Origin: Sphingomonas folli
GTDB lineage: Bacteria; Pseudomonadota; Alphaproteobacteria; Sphingomonadales; Sphingomonadaceae
Direction of reading: 5' to 3'
DNA length: 64,000 nucleotides
Assembly: GCF_019429525.1 (NCBI RefSeq)
Contig: NZ_JAHXZL010000003.1
Coordinates: 186,001-250,000 of the forward strand
Positions 51,795-60,949 of this stretch are shown piece after piece (the first letter of the stretch is position 1; each line of letters opens with the position of its first letter). The notes under the pieces are model-generated. The model was given only the letters and a program-made list of their open reading frames with translations, was not told where the DNA came from and did no database searches. The position numbers and the translations under genes were made by a program.

Positions 51795-51828
51795 CTGAAT
51801 CAACTGAATAGCAGTTCAGACTCTGAAC
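51795..51828. promoter_or_regulatory. Four phased CTGAAY hexamers, probable regulator site
   Basis: CTGAAT (51795), CTGAAT (51804), GTTCAG (51814, inverted) and CTGAAC (51823) start 9, 10 and 9 bp apart, near one helical turn. They lie between the divergent response regulator and tolC-like genes, in an AT-richer patch. Confidence 0.6.
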
Positions 51829-51898
51829 CGGGATTTAGTCGACGCCGCCCGCGCCGGGCCGCTAGCAGGGCTACGAGGCGAAGGAACGGAGGTGATCG

Positions 51899-53179
51899 AT
51901 GCGCCGTGTCGCGCCCGCAATGATGCGCTGGCTCGCCGTGCCCGCGCTGGCGTCCGCCGCGCCCGCGGCGGCACAGACGGTCGCCGCGCCGGCCCTGTCG
52001 CTCGACGCGCTCGCGCGCGACGTCGTCGCCAACAACCCCGAGCGGCAATATTACGAGCGCCAGATCGCGGCGGCACGGGTCGAGCAGCAGGCCGCGGGCC
52101 GCTGGGCCGATCCGGAGGCGGTGGTCGAGTTCGGCCAGCGTCGCGCGCAGGACGTGACCAGCGGCGCGCTCACCGGCGAGGGCGTCACCTACGCGGTGTC
52201 GGTGGTGCAGCCGATCGAGTTCGGCGGCCGCATCGCGCTGCGCCGCGCCATCGCCGAGCGCCAGTTGGGGCTGGCCGAGCTCGGGCTGCGCCAGTTCGAC
52301 GCGACGCTGGCGGCGCGCGCGCGCTCGCTCGGCTACGGCCTGTTCGCCGCCGACGAGAAAGCGGCGGCGGCGCGCACCGTGGCGACGCGGATGCGCACGC
52401 TGGCGCGCGTGATCGTGTCGCGCGACCCGGCCGGGCCTTCCCCCGTGCTGGAGGCGACCGCGCTGGAAGCGGGCGCGGTCGGTGCCGAGCGTACCGCCGC
52501 CGGGGCCGACGCCGACGCCAACTCGATCCTGTACGAGCTCAACCAGCTGCGCGGCCAGCCCTTCGCCGCGCGGCTGCGGGTGGTGCGCCCCGACATGGGC
52601 CTGCCCGCGCTGCCCACCGGCACGACCTTGGCCGCGGCGGCGAGCGAGAACAATTTCGAGCTCCGCGCGCTCCGCGCCCAGCTGGAGCAGCAGGGCCTCC
52701 GCGTCGATCTCGCCCGCAGGGCGCGGGTGCCGGTGGTGAGCGTCGGCCCCTATTACGACCGCGCGCGCTCCGACATCCGCGAGACCAACTACGGCGTGCG
52801 GTTGTCGACCACGATCCCGCTGTGGAACCGTCAGGCCGGCGAGGTCGCCGCCGAGCAGGGGCGCCAGGCGCAGGCCAACGCCACCTTGGTCAGCGCCGAG
52901 CGGCGCGTCGCGCGCGACGTGTTCGACCAGGCGGCGCAATATGAGGCCAAGCGCGCGGCGCTCACCCGCTGGGACGAGGAGGCACCGCGCCGCTTCGCCG
53001 CCGCGGCCGCCGACGCCGACCGCAACTACCGCCTCGGCGCGATCCCGCTGGCGACCTACACGCAGATGCAACAGGCCTATGTCGACGCCACGACCGCGGT
53101 GCTCGACACGCGGCGCGAGGCGATCGAGGCGCTGCTCCAGCTGCGCGCACTCAACGGCGGCGACGTGCTGCCGCGATGA
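51899..53179 (+). CDS. TolC-family outer-membrane efflux protein (CzcC-like)
   Basis: This 426-residue protein has a signal peptide to about 26 (APAAAQTVA) and long helical repeats with QIAAARVEQQAAGRWADPEA, VVQPIEFGGRIALRRAIAER, IPLWNRQAGEVAAEQGRQAQ and YRLGAIPLATYTQMQQAYVD. These are typical of TolC/CzcC channels, with internal duplication. Its ribosome-binding site GGAGGTGATC is a full match to the 16S tail. Its stop overlaps the RND gene (ATGA). No membrane-fusion gene lies between them. Confidence 0.9.
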   Translation: MRRVAPAMMRWLAVPALASAAPAAAQTVAAPALSLDALARDVVANNPERQYYERQIAAARVEQQAAGRWADPEAVVEFGQRRAQDVTSGALTGEGVTYAVSVVQPIEFGGRIALRRAIAERQLGLAELGLRQFDATLAARARSLGYGLFAADEKAAAARTVATRMRTLARVIVSRDPAGPSPVLEATALEAGAVGAERTAAGADADANSILYELNQLRGQPFAARLRVVRPDMGLPALPTGTTLAAAASENNFELRALRAQLEQQGLRVDLARRARVPVVSVGPYYDRARSDIRETNYGVRLSTTIPLWNRQAGEVAAEQGRQAQANATLVSAERRVARDVFDQAAQYEAKRAALTRWDEEAPRRFAAAAADADRNYRLGAIPLATYTQMQQAYVDATTAVLDTRREAIEALLQLRALNGGDVLPR

Positions 53180-56100
53180 ACCGGCTGCTCCGCTGGGTGA
53201 CGCACCACCGCCTCGCGGTCGCACTGGTCGGCGCGATCGTCGCGGCGCTGGGCCTGTGGTCCTTCGCCAGCCTGCAGATCGACGCCATTCCTGACATCAC
53301 CGGGGTGCAGGTACAGATCAACACCCAGGTGCCCGCGCTCGCCCCCGAGGAGATCGAGCGGCTGGTGACGCTGCCGGTCGAGCGCGCGATGGGGGGCCAG
53401 CCCGGACTGGAGCAGACCCGCTCGCTCACCAAGACCGGGCTCAGTCAGGTCACACTGCTGTACAAGGACGGGACCGACCAGCTGCGCGCGCGCCAGCTCG
53501 TCACCGAGCGGCTCGCCGCGGTGCGCGACCAATTGCCCGCGGGCAGCACGCCCCAGCTCGCGCCGATCACCACCGGACTCGGCGAGATCTATTATTACAC
53601 GCTGGAGTGGCGCCGCCCGCCCTCCGGCATGTCGCCCCAGCAGCAGCTGATGGCGCTGTACGAGGCGCAGGAATATACCGTGCGCCCGATGCTGCGCTCG
53701 GTCGCGGGCGTCGCCGACGTCAACTCCAACGGCGGGCTGGAACTCCAGTTCGTGGTCGAGCCCGACCCGCGCCGGCTGACGCTCCACGACGTCACCGCCG
53801 CCGAACTGGCCGAGGCGGTCGGGCGCAACGTCGAGAACGCGGGCGGCGGCGTGGTCGGCCGCGGCGCGGAACGCTTCACCGTCCGGACCGACGCGCGCGT
53901 GATGGACGCGACGCAGATCGGCTCGATCCCGGTCAAATTCGCCGGCGGCGTGCTGCCGCTGCAGGTGCGCGACCTCGCCGACGTGGTGATCGGCGCGGCG
54001 CCGCGACAGGGCGCGGCGACGCAGAACGGGCGCGAGACCGTGCTCGGCACGGTGATGATGCTGGTCGGACAGAACAGCCGCCAGGTCGCGCTGCGGGTCG
54101 AGGACGCGCTGCCCGGCGTCCGCGCCGCGCTGCCCCGGGGCATGGTGATCGATCGCCAGTACAGCCGCGCCGACCTGGTCGATCGCACCATCCACACCGT
54201 CGAGCGCAACCTCGGCGAGGGCGCCCTGCTGGTCGCGCTGGTGCTGCTGGTGGTGATGGGCAATTGGCGCGCCGCGCTGATCGTCGCGCTGGTGATCCCG
54301 CTCGCCTTCCTGGTGACGGTCAGCGGAATGCACGCGATCGGCCTGTCGGGCAATCTGATGAGTCTCGGCGCGCTCGATTTCGGCCTGATCGTCGACGGCG
54401 CGATCGTCGTCGTCGAGAACAGCCTGCGCCTGCTCGCTGCGCGCCGTCGCGACAAGGGTGAGAATCTCACCGCGGAGGAGCGGCGCGAGACGGTGGCGCG
54501 CGCGGCGCGGATGGTGGCGCGGCCGACCTGTTTCGGCATCGCGATCATCGCGCTGGTCTACGTGCCCGTGCTCAGCCTCGGCGGGGTCGAGGGCAAGCTC
54601 TTCCAGCCGATGGCGCAGGCGGTGATGCTGGCGATCGTCGCCGGTCTGGTCTGGACCTTCACGATCGTGCCGGCGCTGTCCGCCTGGCTGCTGCGCGCGC
54701 CCGCGGGCGACCACGGCGACGCCGCCGCGACCGGGGTGATCGGTTACGCCCAGCGCGGCTACGCCCCGCTGCTCGAGCGCGCGCTGGCGCACCCGCTGCC
54801 GCTGGTGCTCGCCGCGCTGGCGCTGCTCGGCGGCACCGCACTGGCGTTCCGCTCGCTCGGCTCGCAGTTCACCCCGCAGCTCGACGAGGGCGCGATCACC
54901 GCGATGGTGTACCGCCCCGTCGGCCTGTCACTCGAACGGAGCCTCGCGATCGAGCGCCGCACCGAGCTGGCGATCCGCCGCGCCTTCCCGCAGGTGACCC
55001 ACACCTTCTCGCGCATCGGCACCAGCGAGGTGGCGACCGACCCGATGCCGCCCAACGAGAACGACCTCTACGTCTTCTATGCGCCCGAGAGGGACTGGCC
55101 GCAGGGCGACGGCCGGCCGCGCACCAAGCAGGAGCTGATCGCCGGGATCGAGCGGGTCGCGCGGCGCGTGTATGCCGGGCAGAATTTCGAGTTCGCCCAG
55201 CCGATCGAGATGCGCTTCAACGAGATGCTCGAGGGCGTGCGCGCCGACGTGTCGGTCAAATTCTACGGCGACGACTATGACGTGCTCGAGCGCGCCGCCG
55301 CCCGGGCCAAGGCGATCCTGGAGCGGCTGCCGGGCACGGAGGGCGTCGGGTTCGAGACCGCCGGGCGGCCCAGGACGATCGTGGTGGAGCTGGACCGCGC
55401 CGCGCTGCTGCGGCTCGGGCTCGGCACGCAGGAGGTCAACCGCGCGATCACCGACGCGATCGCGGGCGCCGAGGTCGGCTTCATCCCGCACGACGCGGCG
55501 CGCCACGCGATCGTGATCCGCATGAACGAGGCGCTGCGCGCCGACCCGGCCGCGATCCTGGCGCTGCCGCTGCGCGTCGGCGACCATGGCCTGGTGCCGC
55601 TGTCGCGCGTGGCGCGACTGCGCCAGACCCGCATGGTCGAGCCGATCCTGCACGACGACGGCAACCGCCGCGCCGCGCTGATGGTCAATCTCTCCACCAG
55701 CGACCTCGAGGGCTATGTCACGCGCGCACGCGCCGCGATCGACGGCAAGGTGGGGCTGCCGCCAGACTATCGCGTCGAGTTCGGCGGGCAATATCACCAG
55801 CTCGAGGCGGCGCGACGACGATTGGCGATCGTGGTGCCCGCCGCGCTCGTGCTGATCTTCGCCTTGGTCTATGCCGCGCTCGGCAGCGTGCGCGAGGCGG
55901 CGATCGTCTATACCGGCATCCCGTTCGCGGTGACCGGCGGGGTGCTGGCGCTGTGGCTGCGCGGCATGCCCTTCTCGATCACCGCCGCGATCGGCTTCAT
56001 CGCGCTGTCCGGGATCGCGATGCTCAACGGACTGGTGCTGATCGACCATATCAACGCGCTGCGCGACGGTCGCGAGGGCGAGCCGGTCGACGTCGAGGAA

Positions 56101-56340
56101 GCGGTTCGACGCGGCGCGCGCGACCGGCTGCGCCCGGTGCTCTCCACCGCGCTGGTCGCCTCGATCGGCTTCGTCCCGATGGCGATCGCCACCGGCGCGG
56201 GCGCCGAGGTGCAGCGTCCGCTCGCGACCGTGGTGATCGGCGGCATCGTCACCTCGACGATCCTGACACTGCTTCTCCTTCCGAGCCTGTACACCTGGGT
56301 CGAGCGCCGCGCGAGGCGCGCCGAGGGGGAGAGCCGATGA
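53176..56340 (+). CDS. CzcA/CusA-type heavy-metal RND efflux pump
   Basis: This 1054-residue HME-RND protein has a complete architecture: an N-terminal transmembrane helix, a first porter domain (DAIPDITGVQVQINTQVPAL), transmembrane helices 2-6 with the proton-relay motif SLGALDFGLIVDGAIVVVEN, a second porter domain (ATDPMPPNENDLYVFYAPER) and the closing transmembrane bundle (IGFIALSGIAMLNGLVLIDH). Length is normal. Metal specificity (Zn/Co/Cd/Ni versus Cu/Ag) was not assigned. Overlaps both neighbours by four bases. Confidence 0.93.
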   Translation: MNRLLRWVTHHRLAVALVGAIVAALGLWSFASLQIDAIPDITGVQVQINTQVPALAPEEIERLVTLPVERAMGGQPGLEQTRSLTKTGLSQVTLLYKDGTDQLRARQLVTERLAAVRDQLPAGSTPQLAPITTGLGEIYYYTLEWRRPPSGMSPQQQLMALYEAQEYTVRPMLRSVAGVADVNSNGGLELQFVVEPDPRRLTLHDVTAAELAEAVGRNVENAGGGVVGRGAERFTVRTDARVMDATQIGSIPVKFAGGVLPLQVRDLADVVIGAAPRQGAATQNGRETVLGTVMMLVGQNSRQVALRVEDALPGVRAALPRGMVIDRQYSRADLVDRTIHTVERNLGEGALLVALVLLVVMGNWRAALIVALVIPLAFLVTVSGMHAIGLSGNLMSLGALDFGLIVDGAIVVVENSLRLLAARRRDKGENLTAEERRETVARAARMVARPTCFGIAIIALVYVPVLSLGGVEGKLFQPMAQAVMLAIVAGLVWTFTIVPALSAWLLRAPAGDHGDAAATGVIGYAQRGYAPLLERALAHPLPLVLAALALLGGTALAFRSLGSQFTPQLDEGAITAMVYRPVGLSLERSLAIERRTELAIRRAFPQVTHTFSRIGTSEVATDPMPPNENDLYVFYAPERDWPQGDGRPRTKQELIAGIERVARRVYAGQNFEFAQPIEMRFNEMLEGVRADVSVKFYGDDYDVLERAAARAKAILERLPGTEGVGFETAGRPRTIVVELDRAALLRLGLGTQEVNRAITDAIAGAEVGFIPHDAARHAIVIRMNEALRADPAAILALPLRVGDHGLVPLSRVARLRQTRMVEPILHDDGNRRAALMVNLSTSDLEGYVTRARAAIDGKVGLPPDYRVEFGGQYHQLEAARRRLAIVVPAALVLIFALVYAALGSVREAAIVYTGIPFAVTGGVLALWLRGMPFSITAAIGFIALSGIAMLNGLVLIDHINALRDGREGEPVDVEEAVRRGARDRLRPVLSTALVASIGFVPMAIATGAGAEVQRPLATVVIGGIVTSTILTLLLLPSLYTWVERRARRAEGESR

Positions 56341-57035
56341 ACGACCTGAGCGAACACCATCTCGTCCACCGCGTCGGCTGGCTACGCGCCGCGGTACTCG
56401 GCGCCAACGACGGGATCATCTCGGTGTCGAGCCTGATCGTCGGCGTCGCCGCGGCGCCGGGTGCCAGCGCGGCGGGCGTGCTGATCGCCGGCACCGCGGC
56501 GCTCGCCGGGGGCGCCCTGTCGATGGCGGCGGGCGAATATGTCTCGGTCAGCTCGCAGGCCGATACGGAGCGCGCCGACCTCGCCCGCGAGGCCGCGGAG
56601 CTGGCGCGGGCGCCCGCCGCCGAGACGGCCGAGCTCGCCGCCATCTACGTGCAACGCGGGGTCATGCCGGAACTGGCGCGACAGGTGGCGGAGCAGATGA
56701 TGGCGCATGACGCGCTCGCGGCACACCGCCGCGACGAGCTCGGCCTCGCCGACGAGGGCGGGTCGCGCCCGGGCCAGGCGGCATTGTTCTCGGCCTTCGC
56801 CTTCACCGCGGGCGCGGTCGCGCCGGTGCTGGTGGCCGCCCTGGTCGCGCGCGAGCGGGTCACGCTGGCGGTCCCGCTCGTCGCGCTGCTCCTGCTCGCG
56901 GTGCTGGGCGCGATCGGCGCGATTGCCGGGGGCGCCTCGATCGCGCGCGGGGTCGCGCGGGTCGCCCTGCTCGGCGCGCTGGCGATGGGGGTCACCGCCG
57001 CGATCGGCGGTGTGATGCCGGGAGGCGGCGCCTGA
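56337..57035 (+). CDS. VIT/CCC1-family Fe/Mn transporter
   Basis: This 232-residue membrane protein begins with a His-containing segment (HLVHRVGWLRAAVLGANDGI), which with GIISVSSLIVGVAAA and ALSMAAGEYVSVSSQADTER is the VIT1/CCC1 signature. Five transmembrane helices and a central cytosolic Glu-rich helical loop (AETAELAAIYVQRGVMPELA) are present. The family moves Fe2+ or Mn2+ out of the cytosol. Its start overlaps the CzcA stop (ATGA), so the operon couples RND export with VIT-type export, which suggests iron or manganese among the substrates. Confidence 0.92.
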   Translation: MNDLSEHHLVHRVGWLRAAVLGANDGIISVSSLIVGVAAAPGASAAGVLIAGTAALAGGALSMAAGEYVSVSSQADTERADLAREAAELARAPAAETAELAAIYVQRGVMPELARQVAEQMMAHDALAAHRRDELGLADEGGSRPGQAALFSAFAFTAGAVAPVLVAALVARERVTLAVPLVALLLLAVLGAIGAIAGGASIARGVARVALLGALAMGVTAAIGGVMPGGGA

Positions 57036-57179
57036 GCTATGCGCCGGGTCGCGGCGGGTCGCCGGGGCCGGGACGCGGCCGCGGCGTCGCGCGAGGGGCC
57101 GCCGCGCCGCGCGCGCACGCTGATGGGGCTCGCCGACGCGCCGGCGGTGAGAGGCCGCGCGGCATGCCGGCGCTGACCG

Positions 57180-57581
57180 TCACGACCGACCGGAACCGAT
57201 GACAGCGTCGGCCTCGATCTCGACGAGGCGGTCATCGCCGATCGGTGCGGCGACCACGAAGCTGTTGGCAGGCCGGATATCACCGAACACCTCGAGATGA
57301 ACCGCCGCGACGGCCGGGGCGTCGGCCGCGTCACGCAGGAACACTCGTGTCCGGACCACGTCCTCTAGCGATGCGCCGGCGCGCTCCAAGGCGTGCGCGA
57401 TCTTGGTCAGCGTGACGCGTGCCTGACCTGCTGCATCGCGAGCATGTTCGACGGCGCCGCCGTCCGACGCGTTCACACCGGAGACGAAGACCATGGCGCC
57501 GACGCGGACCGCCTGCGAGAAACCGGCCGCACGCTCGGCCGCGCTGCCGGTATCCACCAGATCTCGTTCGCCTTCCGTCAC
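57180..57581 (-). CDS. RidA/YjgF-family protein
   Basis: This 133-residue protein has VDTGSAAERAAGFSQAVRVG, AMVFVSGVNASDGGAVEHAR, the Rid motif VRTRVFLRDAADAPAVAAV and RPANSFVVAAPIGDDRLVEI. The Arg that binds substrate carboxylates in RidA (VRTRVFL) is present. The start is set at GTG 57581 with GGGAGGT ahead of it; a longer in-frame extension lacks this. Typical members deaminate enamine/imine intermediates or act as chaperones. Confidence 0.85.
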   Translation of the reverse strand: MTEGERDLVDTGSAAERAAGFSQAVRVGAMVFVSGVNASDGGAVEHARDAAGQARVTLTKIAHALERAGASLEDVVRTRVFLRDAADAPAVAAVHLEVFGDIRPANSFVVAAPIGDDRLVEIEADAVIGSGRS

Positions 57582-57880
57582 GATCGACCTCCCACCGGGC
57601 ATCACCGCAGAGCCGTCAACGCGCTCGGGATCCGTTAGACGCGTCGCGGATGATCCCGAGCTGCCGCTGTCGCGCATAGGAGCGAGGACATCATCTACTC
57701 GCGGGCGCTGACCCTCAGCCGGTCTCTGGGGACGCGAGCGGCCGGTCTTCCTCGCGGCGAAGACCCACGAGCGGTCATCCCGCGCGGCGAGATCCCCTCC
57801 CCTTCAGGCGGCACGTTCGACCCGACGGTCCAGGATGCGGGCGATGCGGCACGGAGCGCCGACGACCTGGACGCGGGCGG

Positions 57881-59329
57881 TCAGAGCGTTCGTCGCAGAA
57901 CGTGCGGCCTGCCCCTCGCCAAGGTGACGAGGAGTTCCCCCAGCAACCCGTTCGCCCAGGCGAACCAGGGCCGCGTAAAACGCGTGGGGTCGTCCTTGTG
58001 GAAGGTCTCGTGGACGAAGCCGGTGTCGGCGTCGGTGTCGCGGATCGTGCGCAGGCACGCGCGGACCAGCGCATCGTCGCGGCTGGAGAAGGCGCGCACC
58101 AGCGTCGCCATCGGCCAGATCAGGTCGAAGCCGGCGTGCGGCCCGCCCAGCCCCTCGCCGGCGCGGCCGCGGACGAACCAGGGGTTGCGCTCGCTCCACG
58201 CCGCCGCCTCGGTGCGGCGCCAGAGCGGGTCGTCGGGCGCGGCGCAGCCGAGGAACGCGAGGCCCGAGAGCGACAGCTCGCAGCAATCGTCCATGAAGAG
58301 CGCGTTGCCGAAGCCGTCGACCTCGAACGCCCATATCTCGCTCCCGTCCGCCAGCCGCATCTTGCCGTGGGCGGCGAGCGCGGTCTCGATCTCCGTAGCG
58401 AGCGCCGCGGCGTCGGCGGCGAGCGCGGTATCGCCGCGGGCCGCCGTCGCCACCGCCGCCAGCTCGCGCAGGGTCCGCGCGGCGAAGATGTTGGCGGGGA
58501 TGAGAAAAGGCAGGATCGTCGCGTCGTCGGAAGGACGGAAGCTGGAGTGGATCAGCCCCACCTTGCGCGTCGGGTTGCCGACGCTCCACAGCTGGGTCTC
58601 GGTCGGCTGCACGCTGCTGCGCTGAAAGCGGTACGGGCCGGGGTCGTCGCGGCGCTGCTGCTCGCGGAACGTGCGCACGATCGCGCGCGCGGACTGCGCC
58701 CATTCGGCGGTGAAGGGCGCGCGATCCTGGGTCGCGCGCCAGTAGCTCGACGCCAGCCGGAGGACGTAGCAGAGCGAGTCGACCTCCCATTTCCGCTCCG
58801 CCACGCCCGGCTTCATCTCGGTCTGATCGTGCTGCGAGGAATCTAGGTCCGTGCGCGCGCTCGGGTCCTGCAGGAAGGCGTTGGCATAGGGGTCGATCAG
58901 GACGCAGCGCGCCTGGCGCGCGATCAGCCCGCGGAACAGCCTCGTCAGCGCGGGATCACCCGCGGCGATATGGAGATAGGGCCGCAGCTGCGCCGAGGAG
59001 TCGCGCAGCCACAGGCACGGTATGTCGCCGGTGATCACGAAGGCGTCGTCGTCGGTGACCGACAGCACCGTCGTGTCGAGCGTGTTCGGATAGCAATTCT
59101 CGAACATCCACGCGAGTTTGGGGTCGGCGATCAGCCGTTTGACGCGCACGATCTCGCGCTCGACCGCGGCGCTGTGGAAGCGCCGCTCCGACGCGGGCGG
59201 GCGTTTCGACGGTCGCATCGGGGTCGCCGCCGCGACGGGAAGGGCGGCGAGCGCGGCGGGGGCCGCCAGGAGGGCGCGTCGATCGATGCCTCGAGTCGCG
59301 CCCGTTCCCGCGCCGTGTCGACCGTCCAT
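57881..59329 (-). CDS. GH125 exo-alpha-1,6-mannosidase (copy 1)
   Basis: This 482-residue exported glycosidase has a Tat-type signal (GIDRRALLAAPAALAALPVA). The GH125 body contains MFENCYPNTLDTTVLS, ITGDIPCLWLRDSSAQLRPY, CVLIDPYANAFLQDPS, KWEVDSLCYVLRLASSYW, SSFRPSDDATILPFLIPAN and FVHETFHKDDPTRFTRPWFA. The Asp in FRPSDDA and the Glu in HETFHKDD are the likely acid/base pair (inferred). GH125 enzymes release mannose from alpha-1,6-linked mannosides without metal. Divergent from a second GH125 gene, with a shared motif between them. Confidence 0.92.
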   Translation of the reverse strand: MDGRHGAGTGATRGIDRRALLAAPAALAALPVAAATPMRPSKRPPASERRFHSAAVEREIVRVKRLIADPKLAWMFENCYPNTLDTTVLSVTDDDAFVITGDIPCLWLRDSSAQLRPYLHIAAGDPALTRLFRGLIARQARCVLIDPYANAFLQDPSARTDLDSSQHDQTEMKPGVAERKWEVDSLCYVLRLASSYWRATQDRAPFTAEWAQSARAIVRTFREQQRRDDPGPYRFQRSSVQPTETQLWSVGNPTRKVGLIHSSFRPSDDATILPFLIPANIFAARTLRELAAVATAARGDTALAADAAALATEIETALAAHGKMRLADGSEIWAFEVDGFGNALFMDDCCELSLSGLAFLGCAAPDDPLWRRTEAAAWSERNPWFVRGRAGEGLGGPHAGFDLIWPMATLVRAFSSRDDALVRACLRTIRDTDADTGFVHETFHKDDPTRFTRPWFAWANGLLGELLVTLARGRPHVLRRTL

Positions 59330-59401
59330 GCACAACCCTCTCGTCCACGGCGCCCGCTACATCGGCGCGCGCCTCTCCTGCGTGGCTAGCACAGCTGCGC
59401 C

Positions 59402-59432
59402 GCAATCTTCCACCTACTTTGTTTTTGATTGC
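59402..59432. promoter_or_regulatory. Probable ROK-repressor operator, GH125 promoters
   Basis: GCAATC (59402-59407) and its inverse GATTGC (59427-59432) flank CACCTACTTT-G-TTTTT. The core CACCTACTTTnTTTT..ATTG recurs at 62239-62260 in the other divergent promoter of the locus. Confidence 0.6.
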
Positions 59433-59508
59433 TGCACCCCCGTCCGCATGCGACACGACTCCCACACCGATCGACCGCCGGCATACCGAGGCAGACCAGG
59501 AGAGAGAC

Positions 59509-60936
59509 ATGCACCCGACGCGACGCGCCGTGATGGGGAGCGCCGCCGCGCTGACGATCGGCGCACCCGCCGCCCCCGCCGCGGCGGGCTTCGTCAGCCG
59601 AAGGCCGCCGGTGGCGAAGCGCCGCTTCGTCAGTGCCGCGGTGGAGCGCGAGCTCAGCCGCCTCAAGGCCCGGATCGCCGACCCTGAGCTCGCCTGGATG
59701 TTCGAGAATTGCTACCCGAACACGCTCGACACCACCGTCTTCTCCGGCGCGATCGACGGCACGCCCGACACGTTCGTGATCACCGGCGACATCGACGCGA
59801 TGTGGCTGCGCGACAGCGCGGTGCAGGTCGAGCCCTATCTCCACCTCGCCCGCACCGACCGGAAGCTGCGCGTGATGCTGCACGGGCTGATCCAGCGCCA
59901 GGCGCGCTGCATCCTGATCGATCCCTATGCCAACGCGTTCGTGCGCGATCCCGGCGCCCGATCCAACCTCGACTCGGCCACACTCGACGACACCGAGATG
60001 CGGCCGGGCGTGGCGCAGCGCAAATGGGAGATCGACTCGCTCTGCTATCCGATGCGGCTCGCGCACGATTATTGGGCGACCACGCGCGACCCCGCGCCCT
60101 TCGACGAGCTGTGGCGCCGCTCCGCGGCGCTGATCGTCGACACGCTGCGGGTGCAGCAGCGCAAGGACGCGCCTGGCCCGTATCGCTACCAGCGGCTGAC
60201 CAAGATACCGACCGACAGCCTGATGCTCGACGGCTATGGCCCGCCCTCGAACAAGGTGGGCCTGATCCACTCGGCCTTCCGCCCCTCCGACGACGCCTGC
60301 GTCTACCCGTTCCTCGTCCCCGCCAACCTGTTCGCGGTGTCGAGCCTGCGGCAGGTCGCGCGCGTCCACCGCGAGGCGCGCGGCGACGCCGCCGCGGCGG
60401 CCGAGGCGGAGGCGCTGGCGACCGAGGTCGAGGCGGCGCTGCGCGCGCACGCGATCGTGCCCGACGGACGCGGGGGCCAGGTCTGGGCCTATGAGGTCGA
60501 TGGCTTCGGCAACTGGCTGTTCGCCGACGACGCCGGCATCCCCAGCCTGTACGGCCTGCCGCTGATCGAGGCGGCGTCGGTGGACGACCCGCTCTACCAG
60601 CGCACCGCGGCGCTGGCGTGGAGCCCGCGCAACCCCTTCTTCGTCCAGGGTCGCGCCGCGAGCGGGATCGGCAGCCCGCACATGGGGCTCGACAAGGTAT
60701 GGCCGATGGCGATCATCGCGCGCGCGATGGTGACGCGCGACGAAGGGGTGGTGCGCGATTGCCTGCGCACGCTCAAGGCGACCCACGCGGGCACCGGCTT
60801 CATGCACGAGTCCTTCCACAAGGACGATCCCGCGCGTTTCACGCGCGCCTGGTTCGCCTGGGTGAACGGCATGTTCGGGCAGATGATCGGCGCGGTCGCC
60901 GCGCGCTACCCGCGGCTGCTCGCCGAGCGCTTCTGA
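59509..60936 (+). CDS. GH125 exo-alpha-1,6-mannosidase (copy 2)
   Basis: This 475-residue paralogue of copy 1 has a Tat-type signal (TRRAVMGSAAALTIGAPAAP). Conserved motifs are MFENCYPNTLDTTVFS, ITGDIDAMWLRDSAVQVEPY, CILIDPYANAFVRDPG, KWEIDSLCYPMRLAHDYW, SAFRPSDDACVYPFLVPAN and FMHESFHKDDPARFTRAWFA. All catalytic positions are kept in both copies, so both are probably active and may differ in linkage or acceptor. The start is ATG 59509 with AGGAGAGA upstream. It ends 13 bp from the convergent ROK gene. Confidence 0.92.
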   Translation: MHPTRRAVMGSAAALTIGAPAAPAAAGFVSRRPPVAKRRFVSAAVERELSRLKARIADPELAWMFENCYPNTLDTTVFSGAIDGTPDTFVITGDIDAMWLRDSAVQVEPYLHLARTDRKLRVMLHGLIQRQARCILIDPYANAFVRDPGARSNLDSATLDDTEMRPGVAQRKWEIDSLCYPMRLAHDYWATTRDPAPFDELWRRSAALIVDTLRVQQRKDAPGPYRYQRLTKIPTDSLMLDGYGPPSNKVGLIHSAFRPSDDACVYPFLVPANLFAVSSLRQVARVHREARGDAAAAAEAEALATEVEAALRAHAIVPDGRGGQVWAYEVDGFGNWLFADDAGIPSLYGLPLIEAASVDDPLYQRTAALAWSPRNPFFVQGRAASGIGSPHMGLDKVWPMAIIARAMVTRDEGVVRDCLRTLKATHAGTGFMHESFHKDDPARFTRAWFAWVNGMFGQMIGAVAARYPRLLAERF

Positions 60937-60949
60937 GCGACGACGCGGC

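Noticed and set aside
53077..54792. 571-codon minus-strand frame over czcA-like gene
   Set aside because: Shadow of the RND gene; low-complexity His/Arg/Gln composition.
57582..57880. Short frames between the RidA and GH125 genes
   Set aside because: Arg/Pro-rich and overlapping one another with no start signals; nothing convincing was seen in this gap.
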